In this document: in pieces, positions 8,500-18,329 of the stretch
How positions within the stretch are numbered: position 1 is the stretch's first letter
Layout: the number at the start of each line of letters is the position of its first letter
Assembly: GCA_051453625.1 (NCBI GenBank)
Contig: JBOZIK010000001.1
Coordinates: 56,955,525 to 56,975,604, forward strand
Direction of reading: 5' to 3'
Origin: Welwitschia mirabilis
Taxonomy: Eukaryota; Gnetophyta; Gnetopsida; Welwitschiales
Length of the DNA: 20,080 nt
The notes under the pieces: generated by a model
Databases searched by the model: none
What the model saw: the letters and a program-made list of their open reading frames with translations, nothing else
What the model was told of the DNA's origin: nothing
Made by a program: the position numbers and the translations under genes

Positions 8500-9209
8500 T
8501 AATACCATTTCATATGAAACAGTGTTCTTTAGGATGAAATCACCACCACTCTAAGTCTGATAGAGTAGTGGTCTGAAGCTATCCTGTTTAGGTCATAGGA
8601 TTTAACTGGAATCTTAGCTAAATCCTTACCAGCAAGAATTCTATCATTTCTGGACATGATTAGATTATTGTCCATTCTTATATCAAAGCATGTGTACTTG
8701 CATCTAATAATATAAACACCTGTAAGAATATTCCATGCCTAAAAATCTTTAAGGATTGAAGCTCATTTGGAGTTCTAGTTATTGCCCCTTAAACTTTTCT
8801 AGCAGTGTAAATATTAATTCAAATCCCCCACAATAAGCCATTTAGATTTATCTATCACTGTATGCTCTAATTTCTCTAGGATAGAGACTTTATCTTGATT
8901 ATTTTAAGGATTAAAGATATTTGTTATAGTCTAGCCTTCTTTCTTAAGGAAAATTATAATGTAGTTCTTGCTACTATTAATCAGATATACCTCATTTTTC
9001 ATGGATATCATGAGACCTCCTCAATTACCTTTGGCTTCATAGGTAAAGGAATTCCATTACTTCCTTAAACTTACTATTTTCATATTATTTTTTATTTTTA
9101 TTTTTTGTAAACAAATTAAATCAATGTTAAACCGACTAATAAGATTCCTTAGGGTATTTTTCTTATAAGAGGATACTAATCCCCTATAATTCCATGAAAG
9201 ATAATTCAT
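8500..9209 (-). pseudogene. LINE ORF2 N-terminal endonuclease domain
   Basis: ATG at 9209 (minus) starts MNYLSWNYRGL, matching the LSWNCRGL start of plant LINE ORF2 proteins. It is followed by FNIDLICLQKIKI, where QET is expected at the metal-binding Glu and Lys is seen. Next are SFTYEAKGN and GGLMISMKNEVY near 9000. WLIVGDLN at about 8824-8847 corresponds to the W.(I)GDFN box, and ASDHYSIRL at about 8561-8584 to the SDH box. The domain nicks the target DNA to prime reverse transcription. Stops and the QET change show it is inactive. The plus-strand open frame at 9194-9535 is an antisense shadow of this region and of the ORF1 tail. Confidence 0.88.
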
Positions 9210-10430
9210 TAGAGGTGTTTTTGTCACTTTCTGGGTACTTAAACTTGTTTGAGCATATCTTCAATGGTAGCTTAGAAGATATTAGCCACATTCTCTATCA
9301 TTTTTATTTCTTGGAGGGTTCTTTTACTGGGGCTTTCTTTCATTTGATTTTTCACATCATTAGGTTCATTAGTATTTGGTGGTTACTATGGGTATTCTTC
9401 TTTCATAAGATGTTGGAAGGGGTTGTACTTCCTTTTTTTACCTTCTTATCCATGCTATCCTTAGTTTCCTTTGGAAAAATAGTAGTATTTTTCCTTGTGT
9501 TTCCCTTTCTTTGCTTATGCCAACATATGCTCTAATTACATCTGATCTTCCCACAAAAATTACAAGTTTCCTTTTTCTTTTCTTTAATGTCAACTAAATA
9601 TTTTGTATATTTTTCTCTTAAATAACCCATTCTACTACAATGTGAGCACCTCTTTTTAGAAGAAACACATCTTCCTGAAATGTACCCTGATTTTCCACAA
9701 ACATTACATGCAACAAAAAGATTCTCATAAGTAACTTTAAGTTCATAGGTAGCCCATTTAGATCTGAATTTTATAGATTAAATTTCCTTTATGTCCTTTA
9801 GACTTATCCATGTATGAAATTTGGCTAGAACTAGTTTTATCTATTTGATGGTAATCCTATATAACTTGACTAGTTTACCAAACTAATCAGTAATTTTTCT
9901 TAATAAATCTTCATCCCAAAACTCCAATGGAAACTTATGGATTTAGATTTATATTAGTAACCTCCTAAATAGGTTTGGATTCAATTGTACTCTTGGCATT
10001 TATTTAACCAAGGCAAGACCCCGAATCCCAAAGAATTAAGGTTTTCTGATGCTTTTATTTTATTTTGATGTTATTTATTATCCAACTTAAAAAGAACCAG
10101 CCCTTCTAAGATAGCAATAACATCAACTTTACTTACTCCCATCCATTTAGTTATAATCCATTCTAAGGTCCAATCTAGCTTTATTCTTGGGCTAGATGAC
10201 ATTGACTTTCTAATTAAACTATATTGAAGTTTCTTCTCAATCTCATAGCAAACACCTTTATTAATGTCTAAAACTAGGGATTTTCCTTTTCTAAAGAACT
10301 AAGTATTCTCTATGTTAGGGCCAACCCCTTAAGGAAAATCCTAAAAATAGATCAAAACTAAGAATTCAAAAGATTCTGCAACTTTTTCATAGAAAGATTG
10401 TCTAATGGCTGATATCACCCCTGGTACTCT
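9210..10430 (-). pseudogene. LINE ORF1, DUF4283-like with zinc knuckles
   Basis: Pieces on the minus strand include SFYEKVAESFEF near 10390, and LIRKSMSSSPRIKLDWTLEW, then KVDVIAILEGLVLFKL near 10110. FPLEFWDEDLLRKITD near 9910 and KWATYELKVTYENLFVACNV follow. These match the DUF4283 and zinc-knuckle arrangement of plant LINE ORF1, an RNA-binding protein. Three knuckle-like blocks follow at 9540-9720: CNVCGKSGYISGRC, CSHCSRMGYLREKY and CNFCGKIRC. In the first two the His of CX2CX4HX4C is Tyr (CAT to TAT), and in the second the last Cys is also Tyr. The tail after the knuckles is Lys-rich and runs into the ORF2 start. Confidence 0.85.
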
Positions 10431-10560
10431 ATGACCAAGAACTAAAACCGCCCCGGACAACCTATAGTCGTGCAAGCCTTGCTCCCTTCTGTGATCCAGA
10501 TTTATTAAACCTTAGCAGAGATCCAAAACCCTAGCAAAGATCTCCATTATCCTTCTTAAA
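10431..10560 (-). other. Probable LINE 5' untranslated leader
   Basis: This short stretch is more GC-rich than its surroundings, with CGGGGCGGTTTTAG, GAAGGGAGCAAGG and two related CTAGGGTTTTGGATC / CTAAGGTTTAATAAATC pieces on the minus strand. Its position just before ORF1 suggests the LINE 5' leader. The boundary is a judgement from composition; no target-site duplication was identified. Confidence 0.4.
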
Positions 10561-11359
10561 ATTTTCTCTCATCTTTGATCTTGAGTTGTAGTTAACATTG
10601 TACTTTTAGTACTTGAATTATATTACATTGCTAAGCATTTTCATTTTTTTAGTGAGTCATTTTAGTGCACTTATTAGTTTTAGTCATCTCATTTGATGGT
10701 TCCTGATCATTTTCATTCCTACTTTCCATGCTTATATTAGGCTATGAAGGATCATAGTAACTAAGATATTTACCACTACTCATGTGGTCAATGAGGTTAT
10801 GTCACCATACTCTGCATCATAATGAATTCATAACCTAAGGTTTATTTTAAGAATTTATAATAAATTATTAAAGTGAAGGCTTTGTTATTGGATGATTTAA
10901 GTTTTAAACTTTAGTTTGTCTTCCTACTCATCATCAAAGTTTATCTTATCTCCATCTTGATTTTCATTTTTATTTTAAACCCTTTACAAGTTAGAGGCAT
11001 TTTTATAATTGTTGTTTAGGTTTTTATCTTCATTGATCCCTATAAAATAAATAACATCGAGACTCTACTTTAATAAGAGATTTGATTTATAAATTATAAA
11101 AATATGGACACAAACAATAATCGTATCCTAACTACACTAGTTTAGCATAAGTAAATTAATTATCTAAGCAGATATGGGTAGGTGAATATGTAATAGAGTT
11201 AACAGTTAATTCCATGGTTCCTAGTACTAAGTTGACAACTCACGTATGTTGAGAACTATCCAAGATTAATAATAGTAATATTAGATACGTCTATTAAGTA
11301 TTGGTAATACTTTTTAAAACATATTAGAACCCTTAAATATCTTCTCTAAGCTTAGAAAT

Positions 11360-11391
11360 AGAGGAAAAAGAAGAGGAGGAGGAGAAGAAAG
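11360..11391 (+). repeat. 32-base purine run
   Basis: An unbroken A/G stretch with GAGGAGGAGGAG inside. It could be a microsatellite-like run or the remnant of a polypurine tract, but no LTR boundary is visible next to it. Confidence 0.5.
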
Positions 11392-13491
11392 TTGAACAAA
11401 TGAGAACTTAATTTTCAAAATGAGAAGATCATTTTGTGAGCCTTTGTAAAATTAAATGTGTACTTAATATTATAATTTAACTTGAGGAAATAAGAAATCT
11501 CCTAGGCCAAATTTCATATATAGTGGAAGTACACAAGTATTGAATTGATAGAACAGTTGACATAAATTCATATGAAAATATTGACATTTTCTTAACAAAC
11601 TATTACTTCATATGATAAAATAATTATTTCTTTTAAGTGACATTTAACTAATAAACACAAATAACTTAAAATAGTTATAAAAAAACTACATTTGTACAAG
11701 CATAATTTCATAAGATGTGAAAAGGAAAATACAATAAAATAAAATGAAGTAATCTTTTATTAACATTTACAAAATTCTAAAGATCATCTATAACTCACAA
11801 ATCAACAAGAGAATGTAAATACTCTAATGTACTAAAGTCATTTTTAAATGAACAAATAATTTTACTTGAAAAATTCACCACTTAAATTCATATCATTTGA
11901 ATGTAATTAGGTAATTAAAACATGTCATTCCATTCTATGTAAATTTAGAACAACTTAGAATCAAAAGATAATGCTTGAAAAGCTAGATTAATCAAATTAA
12001 CATAGCAAATAGTTTAACCTTGACAAGATTTTTACTAAATTGTGATACATTTGGCTTGAAAGATAACTCTTTACTTTAGCACAAAATCAATTATAAAAGC
12101 ATTGAAACATCTAAATTATATTTCAAATCAATAGGTAATTAATAAAAAACCAACATATAAATGTGCATTAAATCAAAGTAATACCTAGTTCATTTCAAGC
12201 TATTTTAACTAGCAGAAAGAGGTAAAATGAAGAAGAGAGAGGAAAGGAACACAAAAAATTTAGAAGAAACCTTACTATAACCAAGAATATTAAGCAAATT
12301 CCAAAACTTGTAAAAAATTTATTTTATATTTGACAAGTATTTAAAATGTATTGCAAGATAAAATATGAAATTTATAAAAACATATTAATGATAATAGAGA
12401 AATTCAATATGCAAAATAAAGAGGCCAAATTTGAGTTCTAACTAATTAAGGAAAAATATTTTTAAATCATGAGAGGAAGCTAATAATAAAATTATAGAAC
12501 CATTGGAGTTGCCGAGAAAGAGATATGACCAAAACAAGCACTAAAATTCATTAGTCTACATTGATTTTAAGAAGAGGAGAGATAAGAGAAGAATTCATTC
12601 ATAAATAAGAAATCTGGATTTCAAATAAATATGAAGATAATATTTACAAAATAATATACTAATGTTAGAAATAATGAAATAGAAATTCATCATTAATTGC
12701 CATTAAAAAAAAGGTGGAATTCTAAGAAAATCTACTAGAAAATGAGAAAAATGGAGGAAAGAAGATAGGAGAAGAATAAAACATATGATTCATTCTGACA
12801 AGGAGTGATCAAACATGCAAAATTTTAAATTACCATAATAGGTAATCATTATATAATAGTCTAATTATAACTAATTATACCACATGCTATAAAACATTTA
12901 ACTAAATTGAGAGACAATTATGATAAAAATGTACAAATAAAGTAATCAAAAGTATGAAAAACACAAGAAAATAACACTTTTTTATTTTATATGAATGCAT
13001 AACCCTTTTTATTAGTCTTCAATCCAATTGTTAAAGGATTTGATGCCTTCTTATCCTCTTTCATTGCTTGATCATGTGTACTTTAATAGCTTTAAAATGC
13101 CCTCTGAATGTAGGAAAACAGGAGAAAAGATGATATAAAATGAGATATGAAATTATTCACAAGGATGAAAATGGATTTGATCGATATCAAATATGATAAA
13201 GAATTTAGAAGGCTTCAAAAATTGATATAGAGAGAAGATCAACTTGGAACTAAAGAAACATGAGAGAAAAATAATAGAAAATATCCTTCCAACACTTAAG
13301 AATGGCTAAAATGGTATACCAATGGTATAATAATGAGGTGATGTGTATTTTAACACTAAGGTAAGTCTTTATAAACATGCTATAATAATTTATAGATTAG
13401 GGAGTTGTTAGAACTATTGATAATTTGCATGTGGTTCATGAATTTTTAGGCAAAATTATTAGATGGCATTGTAGCATCATTTTACTTGAAG

Positions 13492-13507
13492 TGGCATTGC
13501 AATGCCA
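13492..13507. repeat. Perfect 16-bp palindrome
   Basis: TGGCATTGCAATGCCA equals its own reverse complement. A related half-site, ATGGCATTGTAGCATCA, lies about 30 bp upstream at 13463. About 190 bp downstream an imperfect hairpin has arms at 13681-13697 and 13725-13740 with a loop of about 27 bases. No function is evident. Confidence 0.7.
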
Positions 13508-14215
13508 TAGATATTTTGACATGTAACCACTAAAACATTTAAAAGGGCATTTAACATAATTTTTATAGCTTATAATACATCAAATCACCAAATTTTACTT
13601 AAAAAATAACTCTAAATGTATAAATTATAACTTTCAAAATGTAATTTTCCAAGGTACTAATGTCTTAAAAATTTTTGATGTCATCTAATGTAATGCATCC
13701 AGTGTCAGAATGAGATGGAATCATTGCATTAGTAAGATGATGGTATATGATAATGAATAAAGACTATGAATCATCTATAGAGCTTCTACATTAAAGTAAT
13801 CTTTCATGATTTACATTTTTTCCCTTAATCTCAATATCCTAATTGTAAGCATTATGAAAATCCTTAAACTATATCATAACACATTATTTTAAGTTTATTA
13901 GATGTCTAAGATTCATGTCACCTAAAAAGTGTAAAAGTACCTCTAAATGTAGTATTCAAGTTTATAAAGTAATACAAAATGATAACCATTAATACCTTAT
14001 TTTATAAAAAATCTAGGACTTATTACACCCCCTAACTGGTCTTCTTGCATGTCTTATTAAGTGATTATGATAAGAAAAATGAAGCCTACCAATACTTAAG
14101 ATGATCATCTGTAGAATGTTGTATTAGACTTGTTATTAGAATATCTAATAACATTTATCATTAACTTGATAGTGAGGAATTACATAATTTATTAAGTCTT
14201 ATGAATTAATAATTG

Positions 14216-14232
14216 ATATATATATATATATA
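14216..14232. repeat. AT dinucleotide microsatellite
   Basis: Seventeen bases of alternating A and T. A common low-complexity feature. Confidence 0.9.
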
Positions 14233-15010
14233 GCTTAAGTAGATGATTATGTATCTAAGCACTGGTTCTATAAATAATACAACATGTAAAGTAATAGTAC
14301 TAATAATAATGAAAGCATATCGTAAGTGATAGTAAATAAATGCAGAGACATCAAAAAATTCAACATTTTATCATGAATATAAAAAGTAAAGTTGAATTTT
14401 TATTCAAATGAAAAAAGAAAAGAAAAATGTGGATACAACTAGATAAAATGAAAGCACAGTGTTACAAAACAAAGTGAATCACATAGATTTCACACATTAA
14501 AAATATAGACTATGATACAAAAAATGTTAAAGCATTAAATATAAAATATTAATAAATATGAAGGTTTAAAACTTATAAAATAATTGGTTATAACCTCCAA
14601 CTTAAAATGAAAACTAGGATTTCAAACTAAAAATATACATAGCTTAGGCATAATTTATTAAAGGAAAAAATTTTAAAAAAATAAAAGTATTATTGAATTG
14701 ATAATAATGTTTTAAAAAATAAATAAAAGTAGGTCATTCTTAAAGCTTGTATCCCTTTTAAATGTAGCTACATGAGACCCATAGTTCTTATTTCATATCC
14801 AAAAAATACCAATATTTTTAAGTCTTAAGCAAAACAAAGCATACAAGTAAAAGATTTTTTTTATCTTTTAACTTTTTTAGATTTTATCACATTTACATCC
14901 AAAAGATGAACCAAAATATATATCAACTTCATTTATATTTTAATTATTAAATAACTTGAGTTTAGATCCATTTCCTCAATAAACATGATTAATTTTAAGA
15001 TCTTGAATGT

Positions 15011-15332
15011 TGTTGCAATGCCAAATTGTATGTTTTTAATGGGTATTTTGAGTACTTTTGCAAGAAATTTAGATAGGTTTAAGTAGAACATGATGATTAT
15101 TGAGATTCAAGGAAAAAATTATAGAAATGTATAAGTACAGCAAACTTAAAGGCATTTTGAATCAATTTGATACTTTACATTTTGATGAGAAGCTAATGAT
15201 CTACAAGGCTAATTTGACTTAATGAAAGAGCTTGAATGAGTTTGTTGTCCCCTTTATCATCCAGATGATACTACTAAATGATACCACTTATATGTTAACT
15301 AGAATAAGTTTAGAAGCTAATATGTGATACGA
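15011..15332 (+). repeat. 5' part of a TGTTGC-family LTR, cut by a gap
   Basis: Begins TGTTGCAATGCCAAATTGTA, then GGGTATTTTGAG, matching the start of the LTR at 4740 (TGTTGCGCTACCAAATTATG, GGGTATTTTGAG). It then follows a similar but divergent course (TTTAGATAGGTTTAAG, later CATCCAGATGATACTA, comparable to the ATGATACTATT stretch of the other copies). It looks like a third subfamily in plus orientation. The TATA box, expected about 520 bp in, would fall in the gap. Confidence 0.65.
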
Positions 15333-15983
15333 NNNNNNNNNNNNNNNNNNNNNNNNNNNNNNNNNNNNNNNNNNNNNNNNNNNNNNNNNNNNNNNNNNNN
15401 NNNNNNNNNNNNNNNNNNNNNNNNNNNNNNNNNNNNNNNNNNNNNNNNNNNNNNNNNNNNNNNNNNNNNNNNNNNNNNNNNNNNNNNNNNNNNNNNNNNN
15501 NNNNNNNNNNNNNNNNNNNNNNNNNNNNNNNNNNNNNNNNNNNNNNNNNNNNNNNNNNNNNNNNNNNNNNNNNNNNNNNNNNNNNNNNNNNNNNNNNNNN
15601 NNNNNNNNNNNNNNNNNNNNNNNNNNNNNNNNNNNNNNNNNNNNNNNNNNNNNNNNNNNNNNNNNNNNNNNNNNNNNNNNNNNNNNNNNNNNNNNNNNNN
15701 NNNNNNNNNNNNNNNNNNNNNNNNNNNNNNNNNNNNNNNNNNNNNNNNNNNNNNNNNNNNNNNNNNNNNNNNNNNNNNNNNNNNNNNNNNNNNNNNNNNN
15801 NNNNNNNNNNNNNNNNNNNNNNNNNNNNNNNNNNNNNNNNNNNNNNNNNNNNNNNNNNNNNNNNNNNNNNNNNNNNNNNNNNNNNNNNNNNNNNNNNNNN
15901 NNNNNNNNNNNNNNNNNNNNNNNNNNNNNNNNNNNNNNNNNNNNNNNNNNNNNNNNNNNNNNNNNNNNNNNNNNNNNNNNNNN
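15333..15983. other. Assembly gap, 651 N
   Basis: Unbroken run of N. It hides the 3' part of the LTR begun at 15011 and possibly the outer end of the copia LTR. Open frames spanning it are artefacts. Confidence 0.99.
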
Positions 15984-16110
15984 CAATCTATTTGAAACAC
16001 AACTTCCATATGAAAATAAATTATTCTAGGATGTGAACAATATGATAAAATACTGAAAGTAAAAAAAATCAAAAAATAAAAGCACAAACTACCAATTTGA
16101 TGCAAGCTAG

Positions 16111-16118
16111 ATTTATAG
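16111..16118 (-). promoter_or_regulatory. Copia LTR TATA box (CTATAAAT)
   Basis: Minus strand GAACCACTATAAATCTAG. It lies about 1.15 kb from the LTR start and is followed by T-rich sequence, as expected around the transcription start. Functional status is inferred from position and motif only. Confidence 0.55.
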
Positions 16119-16228
16119 TGGTTCAAGAAACTCCCTTACTCCACTCTCGATGATCAGCTTCTCCTAAGCTAGATCTCAGATCTCTGTTACTCCACTAGGT
16201 ATTCTAGGTTCATCTATAACCTTTACAA

Positions 16229-16331
16229 ATGGACTTTTCTAGGCTAAGTCTCAACCTTCAGAATGGACTTTTTCAAGGATTAGCCTTAACCTATAGCATG
16301 GACGTTTCAAGGCTTACTCTCAACCTTTAGC
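16229..16331 (-). repeat. Three tandem units of 34-35 bp in the LTR
   Basis: Units at 16229-16262, 16263-16297 and 16298-16331 each begin ATGGACKTTT (plus strand), then CWAGG and CTYAACCT. A partial unit may precede at about 16208. The array is upstream of the minus-strand TATA box at 16111, within about 110-220 bp, which is a usual place for enhancer-like repeats in plant LTRs. Confidence 0.8.
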
Positions 16332-16748
16332 AAATATGATAGTAATGTAGTGATGCCTTAAAAACATAGATATCACTCTTTCTATATTAAGTACAATAGA
16401 GGGAGCTCTTCTCCTATAGAAATATATCTAATGAATCACTAGATCTGACTTTCAATGAAATAGGTATGTGATCTCCTCCAGTTAGAGATGTAGAAGCTAA
16501 GATACAATAATGATAACAATGCCAATACACAGCTTTGATCTTTTAGATCTTAAAATGATTAAGCCAAATAAGAGTAGTTTCAAACAATTGATTAGTCATC
16601 TATGGCTTAGCTAATTATAATGAAAGGCTATTATGATTTAGTACATTTGAATTGTACCTCCAACGGTTATAATCAGCTAGAAAATGGCTAACTTATGACT
16701 AGGTAATAGATACATAATGTTTAAAAAAATTTATTTTCTGCACTGTCC

Positions 16749-17120
16749 AGTCAACTCCACAAAAATCTGGTTGACCGTATGTGATGCTGTGGATTACACA
16801 GGTCACCCAAGAGAAAGATTTAGTTGTGCTAGATTTTTACATCTCCAAGTCTGGTCAACCCCATCTGGTTTCAGTTGACTCCATCCTGGGTTCAGTTGAC
16901 CCCTTGTCTCTCAGTTTGTGAATACTTCTTGTCAGATCCACAAATCTAGTCAACCACATGAAAATTTGGTCGACCCCTTACCATTCAGTTCAAGGATTCT
17001 GGTTCTTTAAGTTATAGATCTAGTCAACCCCATTAAAATTTGATCAACTCCTTTGAATGCAGTCCACTTTCTTTTGATAGCTTCAAGGATAGTCAAACCC
17101 TTTAGGATCTAGTCGACCCC
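16749..17120. promoter_or_regulatory. Paired GTYRAC motif array with W-box cores in copia U3
   Basis: Eleven motifs of the type GTYRACYCC (one or two mismatches allowed) start at 16750, 16770, 16854, 16874, 16895, 16949, 16969, 17023, 17043, 17092 and 17112. Within each group the spacing is 20 bp (once 21). Eight contain the core TTGAC[C/T] on one strand or the other, the W-box bound by plant WRKY factors: plus strand at 16771, 16875 and 16896; minus strand at 16749-16754, 16853-16858, 16948-16953, 17022-17027 and 17091-17096. WRKY control is an inference; the motif array itself is seen directly. Confidence 0.6.
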
Positions 17121-17273
17121 TCTAGAGGGTGAAATAATGAATTAGGTTTCTGGTGCACATTTTGGTTCCATCTTTTAACCTGCAAAAGCCTTAAACTCTT
17201 ATACACAAAATACATAAAGTTTGCTATACATAAGACATTCATTTAACATTAATTGGTAAAATATAATCCAACA

Positions 17274-17288
17274 ATATTTCCCTTTGAC
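17274..17288 (-). other. Polypurine tract before the copia LTR
   Basis: Minus strand GTCAAAGGGAAATAT directly precedes TGTTGG. In LTR elements this purine run resists RNase H and primes plus-strand DNA. A degraded form of the usual GTCAAAGGGGGAGAT. Confidence 0.75.
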
Positions 17289-17799
17289 ATTCATGGAAAA
17301 CAAATAAGTAATTTTAAGATCAAAAAATATTTTTGAGACAAACATTTTTAGTATATATAGATTTTGAAAACACCATATTTTCTCCCCCTTTAACATCAAT
17401 GGTAAAGAATAAGAAAAGTTAAAGAACTATAAGCCTTAGACATCTGGTGAAAAATATCATATTTTATCCTCCTAACTTTATGCTACATATAAAAATAATA
17501 ATCATGATAGAGTTTCAAAGCAAGTATGTAAATGAAATGATAATTTTCAATTCATAATATCCAAAAGAAAACCAACTTATCTATGGTTAAGATAATAAGA
17601 AAAAATAAAATATCAAAATGTTCAAAATTCAAAGATAAAATTTTATATAAATTATCAAGAAATCAAAATAGAAATGACAAAATAAATGATGATTTTTTGT
17701 TTTATTGCTGTGACAGCTATAAAAATTTAAGAGACTAGGTGACTGAGTATAAAACCAATCAACTAACCTATTTTGATCTATCGAATATCAAGTTTAGTT
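17289..17799 (-). other. Copia 3' untranslated region with extra polypurine-like tracts
   Basis: AT-rich sequence between RNase H and the polypurine tract. It contains TTAAAGGGGGAGAAAA on the minus strand (about 17377-17392), preceded by CCATTGATG much as the tract at 17274 is preceded by CCATGAATG. A weaker third copy is at about 17462-17480 (TAAAGTTAGGAGGATAAAA). Two of these are followed by AAAATATG. The open frame at 17199-17399 is in this non-coding region and the LTR edge and is not a gene. Confidence 0.6.
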
Positions 17800-18290
17800 A
17801 ACCATCTTGCAATTAACTATAGGATGACGAGAGAAACCCCAGTTTATATCTGATACAAATAAAAGTATCAAAGTTTAGGGGTTTAGTAAAAATATCTACT
17901 AATTGGTGGTCTGTGATTACAAAATTCATAAATATATGTCATTTTTCAACTTGATCTCTAAGGAAGTGATGTCTAAGTTTAATATGTTTCGTTCTTGAGT
18001 GCTGAACTAGATTTTTTAATATATTAATAGCACTTGTATTATTACAAAAAATAGAAACTTGTTTAAAAGTAACATCAAAATATTTCAACATTTCTTTCAT
18101 CTATAAAAGGTAAGTGTAATAATTTCCTGCAACAATATTTTTGTCTTCTGCAGTAGAGAGAGAAATAGAGTTTTATTTCTTACTGGCCCAACCTACTAGA
18201 CATGAACCTAGAAGAAAGCAATTTCTACTTGTATTTTGTCTATCATATTTGTAGCCAGCCCAATCTACATCACTAAAACCTGCAAGATTA
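17800..18290 (-). pseudogene. pol: Copia RNase H domain
   Basis: The minus strand reads GFSDVDWAGYKYDRQNTSRN, then CFLLGSCLVGWASKK, stop, NSISLSTAEDKNIVAG. It continues with MKEMLKYFDVTFKQVSIFCN, NTSAINILKNLVQHSRTKHI, KLRHHFLRDQ and ITDHQLVDIFTKPL. These are the Ty1/copia RNase H blocks in order: the first catalytic Asp (SD.D.AG), the STAE Glu, the N..(A)I...P Asn-Thr block and the final DIFTKPL. The stops include TAA for CAA and TGA. RNase H degrades the RNA strand during reverse transcription. Confidence 0.92.
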
Positions 18291-18329
18291 AAAGAAATTT
18301 TTATGGAATACCATAAGCATAATTACATG

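Larger units (their letters stand above)
6190..10560 (-). mobile_element. L1-type LINE, nearly complete, dead
   Basis: On the minus strand the order is ORF1 (DUF4283-like plus zinc knuckles), then an apurinic-type endonuclease, reverse transcriptase, connector and zf-RVT domain. This is the standard order of plant L1 LINEs. Such elements copy themselves by nicking DNA and reverse-transcribing their own RNA at the nick. All reading frames contain stops and shifts, and the RT catalytic box is mutated. The 3' end with its poly(A) tail is not visible and may have been replaced by the LTR at 4740-5836 or the segment at 5863-6087. The 5' boundary is approximate; coding similarity ends at about 10430 and a more GC-rich leader runs to about 10560. 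Confidence 0.9.
10561..15010. other. AT-rich region of 4.4 kb without a recognisable gene
   Basis: No open frame of useful length, no RNA gene and no transposase or pol motif was seen on either strand. Between about 11100 and 14900 the plus strand looks richer in A than T and contains several purine runs (11360-11391, about 12225-12255, about 12750-12775). It may be a heavily decayed element. Small features inside it are a 16-bp perfect palindrome at 13492, an imperfect hairpin at 13681-13740 and a short AT microsatellite at 14216. Confidence 0.6.
15984..17273 (-). repeat. 3' LTR of the copia element
   Basis: On the minus strand the LTR begins TGTTGGATTATA at 17273, immediately after the polypurine tract GTCAAAGGGAAATAT. 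It contains an array of GTYRAC motifs (16750-17120), three 34-35 bp tandem units (16229-16331) and a TATA box (16111-16118) with the plant copia context AACCACTATAAATC. The outer end is not resolved; it is either near 15984-16030 or inside the gap. The 5' LTR lies outside the window, so the age cannot be estimated. Confidence 0.75.

Noticed and set aside
9194-9535. Plus-strand frame of 113 codons
   Set aside because: Antisense to the LINE ORF1 tail and the start of the endonuclease; Phe/Leu-rich because the sense strand is A-rich.
6190-10560. A functional LINE
   Set aside because: All domains have stops or shifts, the RT box is YAND, zinc ligands are lost and no poly(A) tail is visible.
10561-15010. 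Hidden host gene in the AT-rich 4.4 kb
   Set aside because: Short pieces in all frames end quickly in stops, and no conserved motif, tRNA or rRNA fold was recognisable by eye.
15288-16126. Three long frames over the third gap
   Set aside because: Made almost only of N; flanks are LTR sequence.
16749-17120. CRISPR-like array
   Set aside because: The repeated unit is a short degenerate motif with 20-bp spacing in a plant LTR; there are no long identical repeats, unique spacers or cas genes.
17199-17399. Minus-strand frame of 66 codons
   Set aside because: Covers the polypurine tracts and the edge of the copia LTR, which are non-coding.
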